NCBI RefSeq assembly: GCF_009831115.1
Contig: NZ_WUUK01000003.1
Coordinates: forward strand, 1 to 64,000
Direction of reading: 5' to 3'
DNA from: Salinicoccus hispanicus
Lineage (GTDB): Bacteria; Bacillota; Bacilli; Staphylococcales; Salinicoccaceae
Length of the DNA stretch: 64,000 nucleotides
The position numbers and the translations under genes are program-made. Under the pieces are notes generated by a model, which saw only the letters and a list, made by a program, of their open reading frames with translations, was not told where the DNA came from and ran no database searches. Shown piece by piece: positions 54,017 through 63,311 of the stretch (its first letter is position 1; each line of letters begins with the position of its first letter).

Positions 54017-54436
54017 CTACTTCATTTCACCATTCAGTTCGAGCTTCGTATCAACTGCTGCATTCAATGAATTGATGGCAGAGCAGTATTTCTCAGCTGA
54101 CAGCTTGACTGCGCGCTGTGCAACTTTTTCGCTGACGTCACCTTTGATTTTTACGATGATTTCTACATGTGTAAATCTTTTAGGTTCCGTTTCAGCACGT
54201 TCACCATCGATTTCTATTTCTATCGACTCCACCTTATCCATGCTATGGCGCATGATGACATTGAGATCGATGCCCATGCATCCGGCCACACCGTGAAGCA
54301 GCATTTCCATCGGTCTCGGTCCACCATCGTTGCCGCCGACTTTGCTGCCTGCATCCATCGTCACCTGGTATCCGGACGCATCTCCTTTGGAATCGTAGGC
54401 CATTCCGCCTGTCCATTGCGCATTGATTTTCATCAT
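54017..54436 (-). CDS. OsmC/Ohr-like peroxide-defence family protein
   Basis: 139 residues with the OsmC fold and two cysteines, in HGVAGCMGIDLN and SAEKYCSAIN, at the positions of the peroxidatic pair. YhfA-type OsmC branch. Probably reduces organic hydroperoxides, but substrate is unproven. SD GGAGG before two adjacent ATG codons. Confidence 0.87.
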   Translation of the reverse strand: MMKINAQWTGGMAYDSKGDASGYQVTMDAGSKVGGNDGGPRPMEMLLHGVAGCMGIDLNVIMRHSMDKVESIEIEIDGERAETEPKRFTHVEIIVKIKGDVSEKVAQRAVKLSAEKYCSAINSLNAAVDTKLELNGEMK

Positions 54437-54501
54437 TTCATCCTCCCATTCACTTTTCGTCCATTATAATCTATTCCAGTACTCTGTGAATAGTGAGGCA
54501 C

Positions 54502-55722
54502 TTATAGGAATGAGGAAATTGCATCTATCAGGCTGTATATGCCGAGGAACGAGACGACCGCTGTGATGACCCATCCGATGATGTTCAGCCATAATGGATT
54601 GACATGTTCCTTCATCGTACTTTTCTTATTGATCAGAACCATGATGAGTATCGCAATGATCGGCAGGATCAGTCCGTTCAAGGCTTGCGCGAACAGCAGG
54701 ACTTCCAGTGGTTCGAACCCGATCGCTGAAGTGATGATACCAAGAATGATGATGGCGGAGAAGACGAGTTTATATTTATTATTATCAAAGCCGCCTTTCC
54801 AGCGCATGAAGCTGCTGACGGTTACCGCTGCACCCATCGGCGATGCAATTGCTGAAGAAAGACCAGCCGAGAAGAGACCGATACTGATGAAGAGTGGTGC
54901 CAGGTCTCCCATGAGAGGTTCGAGTGGTGCGGCAAGCTGTACAATACTTGTCACTTCAGTTCCTTGGATCAGTGCACCTGCAGTGATCAGAATCGCTGCT
55001 GTAATAAGCCCTCCGACGGTGATCGTAATGATGGTATCCATCCGGGATTCCTTCAAGCCATCCGCGCTATCCCACTTTTCACTGACTGTGGATGCATGGA
55101 TGAAGAAGTTGTAGGGCACAACTGTCGTCCCGATCAGCGCAATGACTGTAAGTATGGAACCGTTGGGTATTCCGGGAATGAACGCCCCTCTTAGAATCGC
55201 CCCCAGATCAGAAGCGGACACAAACATCGTAGTGATGAAAGTGACACTCATGATGATGATCAGCACAATCATGACTTTCTCAATGATCTTATAGCTTCCG
55301 CTGAGTCCGAGCAGCAGAATGATGACGCCGATGACCGGTGCAACATAATTTTCCGGAATGTTGAAGAGATAGGATACACCGAGTGAAGTTCCAAGCAGAT
55401 CCCCACTTATGTAAGCCGCACACCCTACACATACTGCAATCATGACCAGCCATACCGCTGCAAATTTCAATATCACATTATCAAAAAGATCTCTTATATT
55501 CTCTCCAAGTCCCTCTCCGGTAATTATGCCGATTCTTGCAACCATCTCCTGCAGCACTATCGTTGCAATAATGGCAAACAGTATCGTCCATAACAGTGCA
55601 AAGCCGAATCCGGCGCCTGCCCTTGTCGCTGTAGTGACAGTTCCGGGACCGATGAACGATGCCGTGATGATGGCACCAGGTCCGATGACTTTCAATTTTT
55701 CAACTACACTGTTTCTACTCAA
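54502..55722 (-). CDS. Nramp-like membrane transporter, divergent TM1 motif
   Basis: 406 residues with 11 predicted membrane helices of the Nramp fold. Where canonical Mn/Fe transporters have DPGN in TM1, this protein reads IGPGTVTT, replacing both the metal-ligand Asp and Asn. TM6 reads VVPYNFFIHAS where canonical ones have MPHN. Substrate is therefore uncertain and may not be Mn/Fe. The start is TTG with AGGAG 8 bp upstream. It follows the ureohydrolase by 51 bp in the same direction, with a weak hairpin between. Confidence 0.85.
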   Translation of the reverse strand: MSRNSVVEKLKVIGPGAIITASFIGPGTVTTATRAGAGFGFALLWTILFAIIATIVLQEMVARIGIITGEGLGENIRDLFDNVILKFAAVWLVMIAVCVGCAAYISGDLLGTSLGVSYLFNIPENYVAPVIGVIILLLGLSGSYKIIEKVMIVLIIIMSVTFITTMFVSASDLGAILRGAFIPGIPNGSILTVIALIGTTVVPYNFFIHASTVSEKWDSADGLKESRMDTIITITVGGLITAAILITAGALIQGTEVTSIVQLAAPLEPLMGDLAPLFISIGLFSAGLSSAIASPMGAAVTVSSFMRWKGGFDNNKYKLVFSAIIILGIITSAIGFEPLEVLLFAQALNGLILPIIAILIMVLINKKSTMKEHVNPLWLNIIGWVITAVVSFLGIYSLIDAISSFL

Positions 55723-55739
55723 TATTTACACTCCTGTCC

Positions 55740-55765
55740 AAAAGAAAGGGAGTCATCTCCCTTTC
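55740..55765 (-). terminator. weak hairpin between ureohydrolase and Nramp-like gene
   Basis: GAAAGGGAG/CTCCCTTTC stem followed by TTTT on the minus strand. It may partially terminate or adjust the relative expression of the two genes. Confidence 0.55.
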
Positions 55766-55773
55766 ATCCATTT

Positions 55774-56715
55774 CTATTTTGCATGCCCGCCGTGCACATG
55801 ACCTGCAAGCACGTAGAGCACTGCTGTCGATACAAAGTGTGCTGAATTCTGATTCGGGTCCTGTTGCGGATAGACTTCAACAAAATCCATGCCGCATAGG
55901 CCACGTTTGCCGAATTCATAGATCATCGTGACCAGTTCATGTGAAGTGATGCCGTTGCCATCCACCGGGCCGCCCGGGTTGAATGCAAAGTCCAGCACAT
56001 CGCTGCAGATGGTCAAGTAGACTACATCTACATCTTTCGCAGCCATATCATATATTTCATTGGCGAAGACTCTCAGGTCCGATGCTTCTTTGATATCATT
56101 GATGGTCAAGGTGACAGCGCCGGCTTCTTTCGCATACTTCCCTGTTTCAGGCTTGTTGCGGGGCCCTTTGATTCCAGTGTGGATCAAGCTTTCATTCCTT
56201 ACACCTTCCGTTTCATACAGGCGCATGAATGGCGTGCTTCTGGCAAACGGATCCCCTTCGTAGTGCGGCATATTGTCATAGTGGGAATCCAGGTGGATGA
56301 TACCGACCTTCTTCCCTGTATTCGTCAGCCCTTTGACCACAGGATAAGTAATGCCGTGGTCGCCTCCGAATCCCACCAGGAATTTACCGCTTTTCCATAG
56401 GTTTTCTGCGAAAGACTCAATCCTGTCCATCGTTCCCGGCACGTCATGCGGGATGACGCTGACATCACCGACATCACCGAGAGTCAGATGATCTTCGACA
56501 TTGATATGATCGAGTTCAGGAAGATATGTACTGTACCTGGCTGAAGATAGCCTGATCTGTTTCGGACCCAGTTCACACCCTGTGTAATCGCCCCATGTAC
56601 ATGCCCCTTCCCAGGGCACCCCATAGATCAGTACATCCGTATCATAGTCTTTGGCACCCGTAAGATTTTTCGCTCCCAGCATCGGGGGCGTATTGCCATA
56701 AATATTTGAAACCAT
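55774..56715 (-). CDS. ureohydrolase (agmatinase/arginase family), one metal ligand changed
   Basis: 313 residues. GFGGDHG (His120) and HLDSHYD (Asp143, His145, Asp147) are normal for the binuclear-metal ureohydrolase fold. The third motif, SxDxD in relatives, reads TICSD: the bridging Asp is replaced by Cys237, while Asp239 stays. Family members cleave guanidino compounds (arginine, agmatine, guanidinobutyrate, formimidoylglutamate, guanidine), and sequence alone does not decide the substrate. Start set at ATG 56715 (MVSNIYGNTP) with GGAGG 7 bp upstream. Paired with the divergent Nramp-like transporter. Confidence 0.86.
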   Translation of the reverse strand: MVSNIYGNTPPMLGAKNLTGAKDYDTDVLIYGVPWEGACTWGDYTGCELGPKQIRLSSARYSTYLPELDHINVEDHLTLGDVGDVSVIPHDVPGTMDRIESFAENLWKSGKFLVGFGGDHGITYPVVKGLTNTGKKVGIIHLDSHYDNMPHYEGDPFARSTPFMRLYETEGVRNESLIHTGIKGPRNKPETGKYAKEAGAVTLTINDIKEASDLRVFANEIYDMAAKDVDVVYLTICSDVLDFAFNPGGPVDGNGITSHELVTMIYEFGKRGLCGMDFVEVYPQQDPNQNSAHFVSTAVLYVLAGHVHGGHAK

Positions 56716-56823
56716 TTCCCTACCTCCAAGTAAGCTCATATTTCTTCCCATTATATCAATATATATGCACGAATGCATTCAGTTATTATAATATTTCAGT
56801 TATTTGGAAAATTCATCTTCCCA

Positions 56824-56852
56824 TTGACCATATAATAGAACTCTTATATAAT
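56824..56852 (+). promoter_or_regulatory. promoter of the arsRBC operon
   Basis: TTGACC (56824-56829), 17 bp, TATAAT (56847-56852). An imperfect dyad ATAAATGAATACTTAT (56865-56880) lies just downstream and may be the ArsR operator. Confidence 0.7.
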
Positions 56853-56896
56853 TTGTGCTGCTACATAAATGAATACTTATATGGTTGAGGTGTACT

Positions 56897-57241
56897 ATGG
56901 AAAAAATAAAAATGAATATCGGCCAGGCGGCCGATCTATTCAAAATCATGGGTGACCGTACAAGGTTGTCAATGATCGCCATGATGAACAGGCGTGAGTG
57001 CTGCGTCTGTGATTTTACAGAATGCTTCCAGATGAGCCAGCCGGCTGTCAGCCAGCACTTGAAGAAACTGCGTACGCTCGGTCTCATCAATGAAAGGAAA
57101 GAAGGCTACTGGACGTATCTTTCACTGAATGAAGACAGTCCTTTCTACGAAATGATTCCTGAACTTATTGCTGTCATACCGGATATCGATGCACACATTT
57201 CATCCTTGATTACGTCATGCAGCAGAGAGGATTGCTGCTGA
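56897..57241 (+). CDS. arsR: arsenic-responsive repressor ArsR
   Basis: 114-residue ArsR/SmtB winged-helix repressor. Metalloid-binding cysteines in [11 protein letters not shown] next to the recognition helix [13 protein letters not shown], the C-V-C-D-type site of classic ArsR. It should repress arsRBC until arsenite or antimonite binds. Start set at ATG 56897; SD TTGAGGTG. Its TGA stop overlaps the arsB start (TGATG). Confidence 0.93.
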   Translation: MEKIKMNIGQAADLFKIMGDRTRLSMIAMMNRRECCVCDFTECFQMSQPAVSQHLKKLRTLGLINERKEGYWTYLSLNEDSPFYEMIPELIAVIPDIDAHISSLITSCSREDCC

Positions 57242-58545
57242 TGGAGAGCTTCCAGTCCATCATTGCGGTCGTCCTGTTCCTCGTCACTCTGTTTCTCGTC
57301 ATCCGCCAGCCGCGGGGCCTTGGTATCGGCTGGTCCGCATGTATCGGTGCAATCGTTGCCCTGCTCTTCGGTGTGGTGAGCCTTGGTGATGTAGCCACCG
57401 TATGGGGCATCGTCTGGAATGCCACATTGACTTTTGTCGCTGTCATTCTCATTTCGCTGGTACTGGATGAGATCGGCTTCTTCGAATGGTCCGCACTCCA
57501 TATGGCACGTTTTGCCAAAGGGAGCGGTCTGAAGCTTTTCGTCTATATCATCCTGCTCGGTGCCATCGTCGCCGCACTGTTTGCCAATGACGGTGCTGCA
57601 CTGATACTGACACCGATTGTACTCGCAATGGTCAGGAATCTGAACTTCACTGAAAAGATGGTCATGCCATTCATCATGGCCAGCGGATTCATTGCAGACA
57701 CTGCTTCCCTGCCGTTCATCGTCAGCAATCTGGTGAATATCGTCTCTGCCGACTTCTTCGGCATCGGCTTCATTGAATATGCTTCCCGCATGATTGTACC
57801 GAACCTGTTCTCGATTCTTGCGAGCATACTCGTTCTCTACATATTCTTCAGGAAAAGCCTGCCTGCGGATTATGATCTGACTGAACTTAGGCGTCCTCGT
57901 GAGGCAATTCGGGATCGGCGCATGTTTTCATGGTCGTTCCCGGTGCTTGCCCTATTGCTCATCGGATACTTTCTGAGTGAACCACTCGACATACCCGTTT
58001 CCGTCATTGCCGGTATCATCGCCCTGTTCTTCATATTGATGGCACGAAGTAGTGAGGCTGTACCAGTCAAGTCGGTCATCAAAGGCGCCCCCTGGGATAT
58101 CGTCTTCTTCTCTCTCGGTATGTATGTTGTTGTATACGGGCTGCAGAATGCCGGACTGACAGGCATCCTTGGACAATTTATCGGTGCCGCCGCCAGCCAG
58201 GGACTGTTTGTCGGTACAATGGTAATGGGCTTCACTGCCGCCATACTGTCCTCTGTCATGAACAACATGCCCACCGTCATGATCGATGCGCTCGCAATTG
58301 CCGAGTCCGGCACAGAAGGGCTGGTTAAGGAAGGGCTCATCTATGCTAATGTCATCGGATCCGACCTCGGACCTAAAATCACCCCAATCGGCTCACTGGC
58401 AACACTACTTTGGCTACACGTACTGAAGAAAAAAGGTATCCATATATCCTGGGGGTACTACTTCAAGATCGGCATCATGCTGACCATACCTGTCCTGTTC
58501 ATAACACTGTTCGGACTGTACCTATGGCTGCTCATCATTTCATAA
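57241..58545 (+). CDS. arsB: arsenite efflux transporter ArsB
   Basis: 434 residues with 12 membrane helices of the ArsB/ion-transporter fold. Recognisable blocks include [38 protein letters not shown] and [19 protein letters not shown]. Exports arsenite and antimonite. Translationally coupled to arsR. The start was set at ATG 57241 ([10 protein letters not shown]). Confidence 0.94.
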   Translation: MESFQSIIAVVLFLVTLFLVIRQPRGLGIGWSACIGAIVALLFGVVSLGDVATVWGIVWNATLTFVAVILISLVLDEIGFFEWSALHMARFAKGSGLKLFVYIILLGAIVAALFANDGAALILTPIVLAMVRNLNFTEKMVMPFIMASGFIADTASLPFIVSNLVNIVSADFFGIGFIEYASRMIVPNLFSILASILVLYIFFRKSLPADYDLTELRRPREAIRDRRMFSWSFPVLALLLIGYFLSEPLDIPVSVIAGIIALFFILMARSSEAVPVKSVIKGAPWDIVFFSLGMYVVVYGLQNAGLTGILGQFIGAAASQGLFVGTMVMGFTAAILSSVMNNMPTVMIDALAIAESGTEGLVKEGLIYANVIGSDLGPKITPIGSLATLLWLHVLKKKGIHISWGYYFKIGIMLTIPVLFITLFGLYLWLLIIS

Positions 58546-58562
58546 TATAGAGGAGAATTATC

Positions 58563-58982
58563 ATGTCCAAACCCATCATCTATTTTCTATGCACAGGCAA
58601 CTCATGCAGAAGCCAGATTGCGGAAGCTTTTGGCCACAAGCATCTGGACAGCCAATATGAAGTCCATTCTGCCGGAATCGAAGCACACGGCCTGAATCCG
58701 AAAGCCGTGGATATCATGGAAGAAGCCGGCATTGATATTACCAATCAGCAATCGAACATCATCGATAACGACCTGCTCAACCGTGCCGATTACGTCATCA
58801 CCCTTTGTGGTGACGCCAATGACAACTGTCCGATGACCCCATTGCACGTCAACCGTATGCACTGGGGGTTCGAGGACCCTGCGAAAGCCACGGGCTCTGA
58901 AGAGGAAGTTCACGCCATCTTTGCAGATGTACGCGACGCCATCGAAGAGCGGATCATCCGATTCAAAAATGAAGGCAAATAG
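58563..58982 (+). CDS. arsC: arsenate reductase (thioredoxin-dependent)
   Basis: 139 residues of the low-MW phosphatase-like ArsC class. The redox cysteines are Cys10 in CTGNSCRS, Cys82 and Cys89 in [11 protein letters not shown], the triad of S. aureus pI258 ArsC. Reduces arsenate to arsenite, which ArsB exports. 17 bp after arsB. A strong terminator ends the operon. Confidence 0.95.
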   Translation: MSKPIIYFLCTGNSCRSQIAEAFGHKHLDSQYEVHSAGIEAHGLNPKAVDIMEEAGIDITNQQSNIIDNDLLNRADYVITLCGDANDNCPMTPLHVNRMHWGFEDPAKATGSEEEVHAIFADVRDAIEERIIRFKNEGK

Positions 58983-59017
58983 AAAGAGGAGGCTCTGAGG
59001 GCCTCCTCTTTCTATTT
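58977..59017 (+). terminator. terminator of the arsRBC operon
   Basis: AAATAGAAAGAGGAGGC pairs with GCCTCCTCTTTCTATTT around loop TCTGAGG. It overlaps the arsC stop codon. Confidence 0.9.
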
Positions 59018-59160
59018 ACAGTTCACCTACATACCTTCAATGCTGTTGCATGACAGCAATTATTTAAAAAGTTGATTTATTTTGTCAATTCAGGGGCTTT
59101 ATCTTTGAACTTTGCTGCCATTTGCATAACAATGGATGTATTAGAACAAGGAGGGGTTTG

Positions 59161-60183
59161 ATGATTTCTTTATTTGATCCATATGCAATCAAAGGTTTGG
59201 AATTGCGCAACAGGCTGGTCATGGCGCCGATGTGCCAGTACAGTGCGGTGGATGGGATACCGGACGAATGGCACTTCACCCACTATACTTCACGGGCGGT
59301 CGGTGGTACCGGGCTGATCCTGTTCGAAATGACGAATGTTGAATCAAGGGGAAGAATTACAGACCACTGCCTCGGCATCTGGTCCGATGGACACGTCCCC
59401 CACTACAAACGTATCGTTGATGCGTGCCATCGTCATGGTGCGAAGGTCGGTATACAGCTGGCCCATGCGGGCAGAAAGGCACGGGATACGGAACTGCCTG
59501 TATCCAGCTCTCCTATCGCCTACAGCGATGACTTCAAGACCCCTCATGAACTATCCACTGAGGAAGTGGAGGAAATGATCGATGCATTCCGCTGGGGTGC
59601 AAAGCGGTCAGTGGAAGCTGGTTTTGATACAATCGAACTCCACGCCGCCCACGGCTATCTCATCCATCAGTTCCAGTCCCATCGCACAAACAAGCGGTCG
59701 GATGAATACGGGCAGGACCTGAGTCTTTTCGGGTGCAAAGTCATAGAGGCGGTAAAATCGGTCATGCCGGAAGAGATGCCGCTCATCTTGAGAATATCTG
59801 CTGTTGAATTTGCGGAGGGGGGTTATGACCTGGATCATGCCGTCTGGCTGTCAAAGCAGTATATCAAAGCCGGAGTCGATATGATTGATGTTTCGGCAGG
59901 TGGCGAGGGGAAACCATCCGAAGACCGCTTCCCCGGCGCCTATCCGGGCTATATGGTCCCTTATGCGAAAACCATCCATGAAGAAACAGGCATTCCGGTC
60001 ATGGCTGTCGGCCTGCTGGATGATGTCAATCTCGCTGAACACGTCGTCGCTTCAGAAGAGGCGGACCTCATTGCCATCGGCCGTGGTCTGCTGCGGGACC
60101 CCTACTGGGTGCTGAATGCTTTACAGGAGAAAAAAGAAAAGAGCGAATCATTGATCCCTGAACAGTACGAGCGCGCATATTAG
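59161..60183 (+). CDS. namA: NADPH-dependent old yellow enzyme (NamA/YqjM type)
   Basis: 340-residue FMN ene-reductase. The YqjM-type cysteine that tunes FMN is Cys25 in MAPMCQYSA, and the substrate histidine pair is in IELHAAHGYLIHQF. It reduces activated C=C bonds (enones, nitro compounds) and may act in detoxification. Start set at ATG 59161 with AGGAGG about 7 bp upstream. First gene of a probable three-gene operon with the amidase and glycerate kinase. Confidence 0.93.
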   Translation: MISLFDPYAIKGLELRNRLVMAPMCQYSAVDGIPDEWHFTHYTSRAVGGTGLILFEMTNVESRGRITDHCLGIWSDGHVPHYKRIVDACHRHGAKVGIQLAHAGRKARDTELPVSSSPIAYSDDFKTPHELSTEEVEEMIDAFRWGAKRSVEAGFDTIELHAAHGYLIHQFQSHRTNKRSDEYGQDLSLFGCKVIEAVKSVMPEEMPLILRISAVEFAEGGYDLDHAVWLSKQYIKAGVDMIDVSAGGEGKPSEDRFPGAYPGYMVPYAKTIHEETGIPVMAVGLLDDVNLAEHVVASEEADLIAIGRGLLRDPYWVLNALQEKKEKSESLIPEQYERAY

Positions 60184-60205
60184 AATTCTGGAGGCATACT
60201 GATAG

Positions 60206-61111
60206 ATGAAACATTCCTTGAATAAATCACATTTCTACTACGCAATGTCAAAAGATAATGAAGCCGCACTGACAGTCGACACTGGAGATACCATTGAAAT
60301 AGAGACACATGACTGTTTCCAGGGCCAGATCACTTCTGCGGATACAGTACTCGACACTCTTGACTGGGACCAGATCAACCCGGCCACCGGCCCAATATAT
60401 GTAGAAGGTGTAAAAGCCGGCGATGTACTCAAAGTCGCGATTGATGACATTGCGCTCGATTCCCGCGGTGTCATGCTGACCGGGCCAGGACTTGGTGTCA
60501 TGGGGAAATCACTCGAGCACATGGAAGCAAAGATGTTCGAAGTGAATGCTGCAGACGGCCATGTTTCATTCAATGGACTGGAACTACCGCTGAATCCGAT
60601 GATCGGTGTCGTCGGGGTCGCACCGGAAAACGCGCCGGTCAACAATGGTACGCCTGAACGCCATGGTGGCAACATGGACAGCAAGAAGATTACGACAGGC
60701 GCCGAACTCTACCTTCCTGTATTCCATGATGGTGCGCTGTTCGGCCTCGGTGACGTCCATGCCAAAATGGGTGATGGCGAGATCAGTGTCAGCGGCCTCG
60801 AAGTCGGCGCAAAGATCACAGTGACGTTGGACAAGGCCCACAATATGGCGACACAGCACCCTGTGGTCATCGACCAGGATGGCATTCATATGATGGTTTC
60901 AGACAAAAGCCTGGATACAGCAGTCGAAGAGTCGGTAAAGCAGATGATTGCTCTCCTCCATCCGCATACCAATCTGACACTATCCGAAATGACGATGCTG
61001 ATGAGCCTTGTTGGTGAAACACAGATCAACCAGGTCGTCGACCCGCTCAAGACGGCACGTTTCTTCGTGCCGCGCCATGTACTGGAACACTACGATATTT
61101 CTTTCAATTAG
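60206..61111 (+). CDS. acetamidase/formamidase family protein
   Basis: 301 residues with FmdA/AmdA motifs GGNMDSKKITTGAELYLPV and GDVHAKMGDGE. The family hydrolyses small amides, but which amide cannot be told. 22 bp after namA and 12 bp before the glycerate kinase gene. Confidence 0.9.
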   Translation: MKHSLNKSHFYYAMSKDNEAALTVDTGDTIEIETHDCFQGQITSADTVLDTLDWDQINPATGPIYVEGVKAGDVLKVAIDDIALDSRGVMLTGPGLGVMGKSLEHMEAKMFEVNAADGHVSFNGLELPLNPMIGVVGVAPENAPVNNGTPERHGGNMDSKKITTGAELYLPVFHDGALFGLGDVHAKMGDGEISVSGLEVGAKITVTLDKAHNMATQHPVVIDQDGIHMMVSDKSLDTAVEESVKQMIALLHPHTNLTLSEMTMLMSLVGETQINQVVDPLKTARFFVPRHVLEHYDISFN

Positions 61112-61123
61112 GGTGGGGGTAGA

Positions 61124-62203
61124 ATGAAAATAGTCATTGCACCGGATTCCTATAAAGGGACACTCGATCAGCGTGAAGTAGCGGCAGTGATGAAAGCATC
61201 ACTCGAAAGACTTGGGCACACGGGCATCATGAAACCGATGAGTGATGGCGGAGATGGACTGCTCCAAAGTTTCAGTAATGAAGGCTACGCACAGATTACC
61301 GTCAATATTACCGGCCCTGAAGGAGAAACTGTCGAAGGCGTCTACTATTTCAAAGATGGCACAGCAGTCATTGAAACAGCGGAAGCCTGCGGCCTTCATC
61401 TCATTACTTCTTCAAATCCCCAGGACCGGACTACATTCGGCGTCGGCGAGATGATCATGCACGCGATGGATCAGGGTGCTGATCATATCATCCTCGGTCT
61501 CGGTGGTTCAGCTACAAATGATGGGGGTTACGGGATGTTCATGGCACTCGGCGGCCGGGCTACCGGAGTGGATGGACTGCCTTGCGGCATCTTCAACAGG
61601 GATATTTCAAAAATCACATCAATTGATACAGACTCTCTTCGCAAGCTTGACAGTATCACCCTGACCATCGCTTCCGATGTCAGCAATCCTCTACTCGGTC
61701 AACGCGGTGCCGTACCGGTATTCGGACCACAGAAAGGGATTGCCCCTGAAGAAGTGGAATTGTTCGAAAAGATGCTTCGCCACCTATCGGAAAAAGCTCT
61801 TAAAGTATTCCCGAAAAGTGACCCCGATGCTCCCGGCGCCGGCGCTGCTGGTGGCCTCGGCTGGATGCTGATGAATCTGGGAGCCCGGATGAAACCTGGT
61901 GGTGATCTGGTTGCTGAAAAGATTCATCTCGAAGCGGCGATCATGGAGGCGGACGCCGTCATTACCGGTGAAGGGAAAAGTGATGGCCAGACCCTCCATG
62001 GCAAAGTGCCATCCGTCGTTGCGAAGCTTGCCATGAAGCATGAAAAGCCATGCTATCTGATATCAGGGCAGGTGACTGAGGATTTGAGTGACCACTTTAC
62101 AGCTGCATTTGCCCTGGCAGAAACAGAAGACGATATTCAGCAAGTGATGGAAGACACATCATCCTACTTGGAAAAGAAGATAAAAGAGATATTCTCGAAA
62201 TAA
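61124..62203 (+). CDS. glxK: glycerate kinase (GlxK family)
   Basis: 359 residues. MKIVIAPDSYKGTL at the N-terminus, then PMSDGGDGLL, GLGGSATNDGGYGM and AGAAGGLGWML, the standard glycerate kinase I motifs. Phosphorylates glycerate to 2-phosphoglycerate. Last gene of the namA operon. SD GGGTGGGGG. Its stop lies at the base of the terminator. Confidence 0.94.
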   Translation: MKIVIAPDSYKGTLDQREVAAVMKASLERLGHTGIMKPMSDGGDGLLQSFSNEGYAQITVNITGPEGETVEGVYYFKDGTAVIETAEACGLHLITSSNPQDRTTFGVGEMIMHAMDQGADHIILGLGGSATNDGGYGMFMALGGRATGVDGLPCGIFNRDISKITSIDTDSLRKLDSITLTIASDVSNPLLGQRGAVPVFGPQKGIAPEEVELFEKMLRHLSEKALKVFPKSDPDAPGAGAAGGLGWMLMNLGARMKPGGDLVAEKIHLEAAIMEADAVITGEGKSDGQTLHGKVPSVVAKLAMKHEKPCYLISGQVTEDLSDHFTAAFALAETEDDIQQVMEDTSSYLEKKIKEIFSK

Positions 62204-62292
62204 AAACTGTCCGGATGTGTAGTGCACCCCTAAAGTTGAACTCCAAAAATTCAACTTTAGGGGTGCACATCAATGATTCCGGACAGTTTTTT
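62202..62292. terminator. terminator glxK / aldo-keto reductase with nested palindrome
   Basis: Outer arms AAAAACTGTCCGGA and TCCGGACAGTTTTT (62202-62215, 62278-62292) form a bidirectional terminator between convergent genes. A 62-bp insertion-like segment with its own 19-bp hairpin (62222-62268) sits between the arms instead of a short loop. Confidence 0.75.
62222..62268. repeat. 19-bp inverted repeat, IS3-end-like
   Basis: Arms GTGCACCCCTAAAGTTGAA and complement with a 9-nt loop (CTCCAAAAA). The sequence TGTGTAGTGCACCCCTAAAG resembles terminal repeats of IS3-family elements (TGTASTGCACCCC-type), and the two arms match perfectly, so it may be a tiny non-autonomous relic. No transposase is present here. 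Confidence 0.55.
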
Positions 62293-63157
62293 AGTCATCA
62301 AAGCTGAAGTTGTCAGGGTTCTTGCCTATACGCTGGTTCCTGTCGAGACCATCAATCCGCTTCATATCTTCATCACTGAGCTCGAAATCGAAGATATCGA
62401 TATTCTCTGCTATACGGGACCGGTTCACGGATTTCGGGATCGTGGACACACCGTTCTGTACATCCCATCTCAAAATGATCTGGGCGGGTGTCTTATCATA
62501 TTTCTCCGCCAGTTCCCGAATGACCGGCTCTTCAAATACGCCGCCGCGGTTAAGAGGAGCCCATGCCTCCAACTTGATGTCATGGTACTCACAGTAGGCG
62601 CGCATCTCTGTCTGGGCAAGATACGGATGGTATTCCAGCTGGTTCACCATCGGTTTCACGCGGCACATTGCAAATATGTCTTCAAGGTGCTGCTGATGGA
62701 AGTTGCTGACGCCAATCGCCTTCACTTTACCTTCGTCGTATAATTTTTCAAACGCCCGCCATGCTTCAGTGTATTTGCCCTCGATCGGCCAATGGATCAG
62801 GTAGAGATCGAGATAGTCGAGTCCAAGGTTTTCGAGACTGATGTCAAAAGCTCTCAAAGTCTCTTCAAATCCTAGATCATCATTCCATACTTTCGTCGTA
62901 ATGAACAAGGATTCTCTTGGCAGACCGGATGCTTTAATCGCTTCCCCTACACCTTTTTCATTGCCATAGAAGGAGGCTGTATCGATATGCCTATAGCCGG
63001 CTTCAAGTGCAGAGAGCAGCACATCCTTCATCTGATCGCCTTCCTCGACTTTGTATACACCAAGTCCGATAATCGGCATCTCCACACCATTATGCAGTGT
63101 ATACGTATCTTCAATTGATCGCCCCACGTTCCTCAATCCTTTCATAGTTGCTTTCAT
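62291..63157 (-). CDS. aldo/keto reductase
   Basis: 288 residues with AKR motifs GYRHIDTASFYGNE (Asp and Tyr of the tetrad), TTKVWNDD (Lys) and DLYLIHWP (His), and the NADPH-binding IPKSVNRSRIAEN end. Reduces aldehydes, methylglyoxal or sugars; substrate open. The start is uncertain: homologues begin near YTLHNGVEMP, about 20 residues after the annotated ATG, but no clear ATG/GTG/TTG with SD stands there. Confidence 0.88.
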   Translation of the reverse strand: MKATMKGLRNVGRSIEDTYTLHNGVEMPIIGLGVYKVEEGDQMKDVLLSALEAGYRHIDTASFYGNEKGVGEAIKASGLPRESLFITTKVWNDDLGFEETLRAFDISLENLGLDYLDLYLIHWPIEGKYTEAWRAFEKLYDEGKVKAIGVSNFHQQHLEDIFAMCRVKPMVNQLEYHPYLAQTEMRAYCEYHDIKLEAWAPLNRGGVFEEPVIRELAEKYDKTPAQIILRWDVQNGVSTIPKSVNRSRIAENIDIFDFELSDEDMKRIDGLDRNQRIGKNPDNFSFDD

Positions 63158-63311
63158 CTTTCATCATATTCCACTTGGCTCATATATATCAAACATATTA
63201 CAAATATTCCATTCGTCATCATAGCCACCGGTGTTTCTGTTAAAATATATAATAAGAAAATTCATCAGAGTATCAAGTTGCAACGATTGTGCATTTAAGG
63301 AGTTTTTGGAA

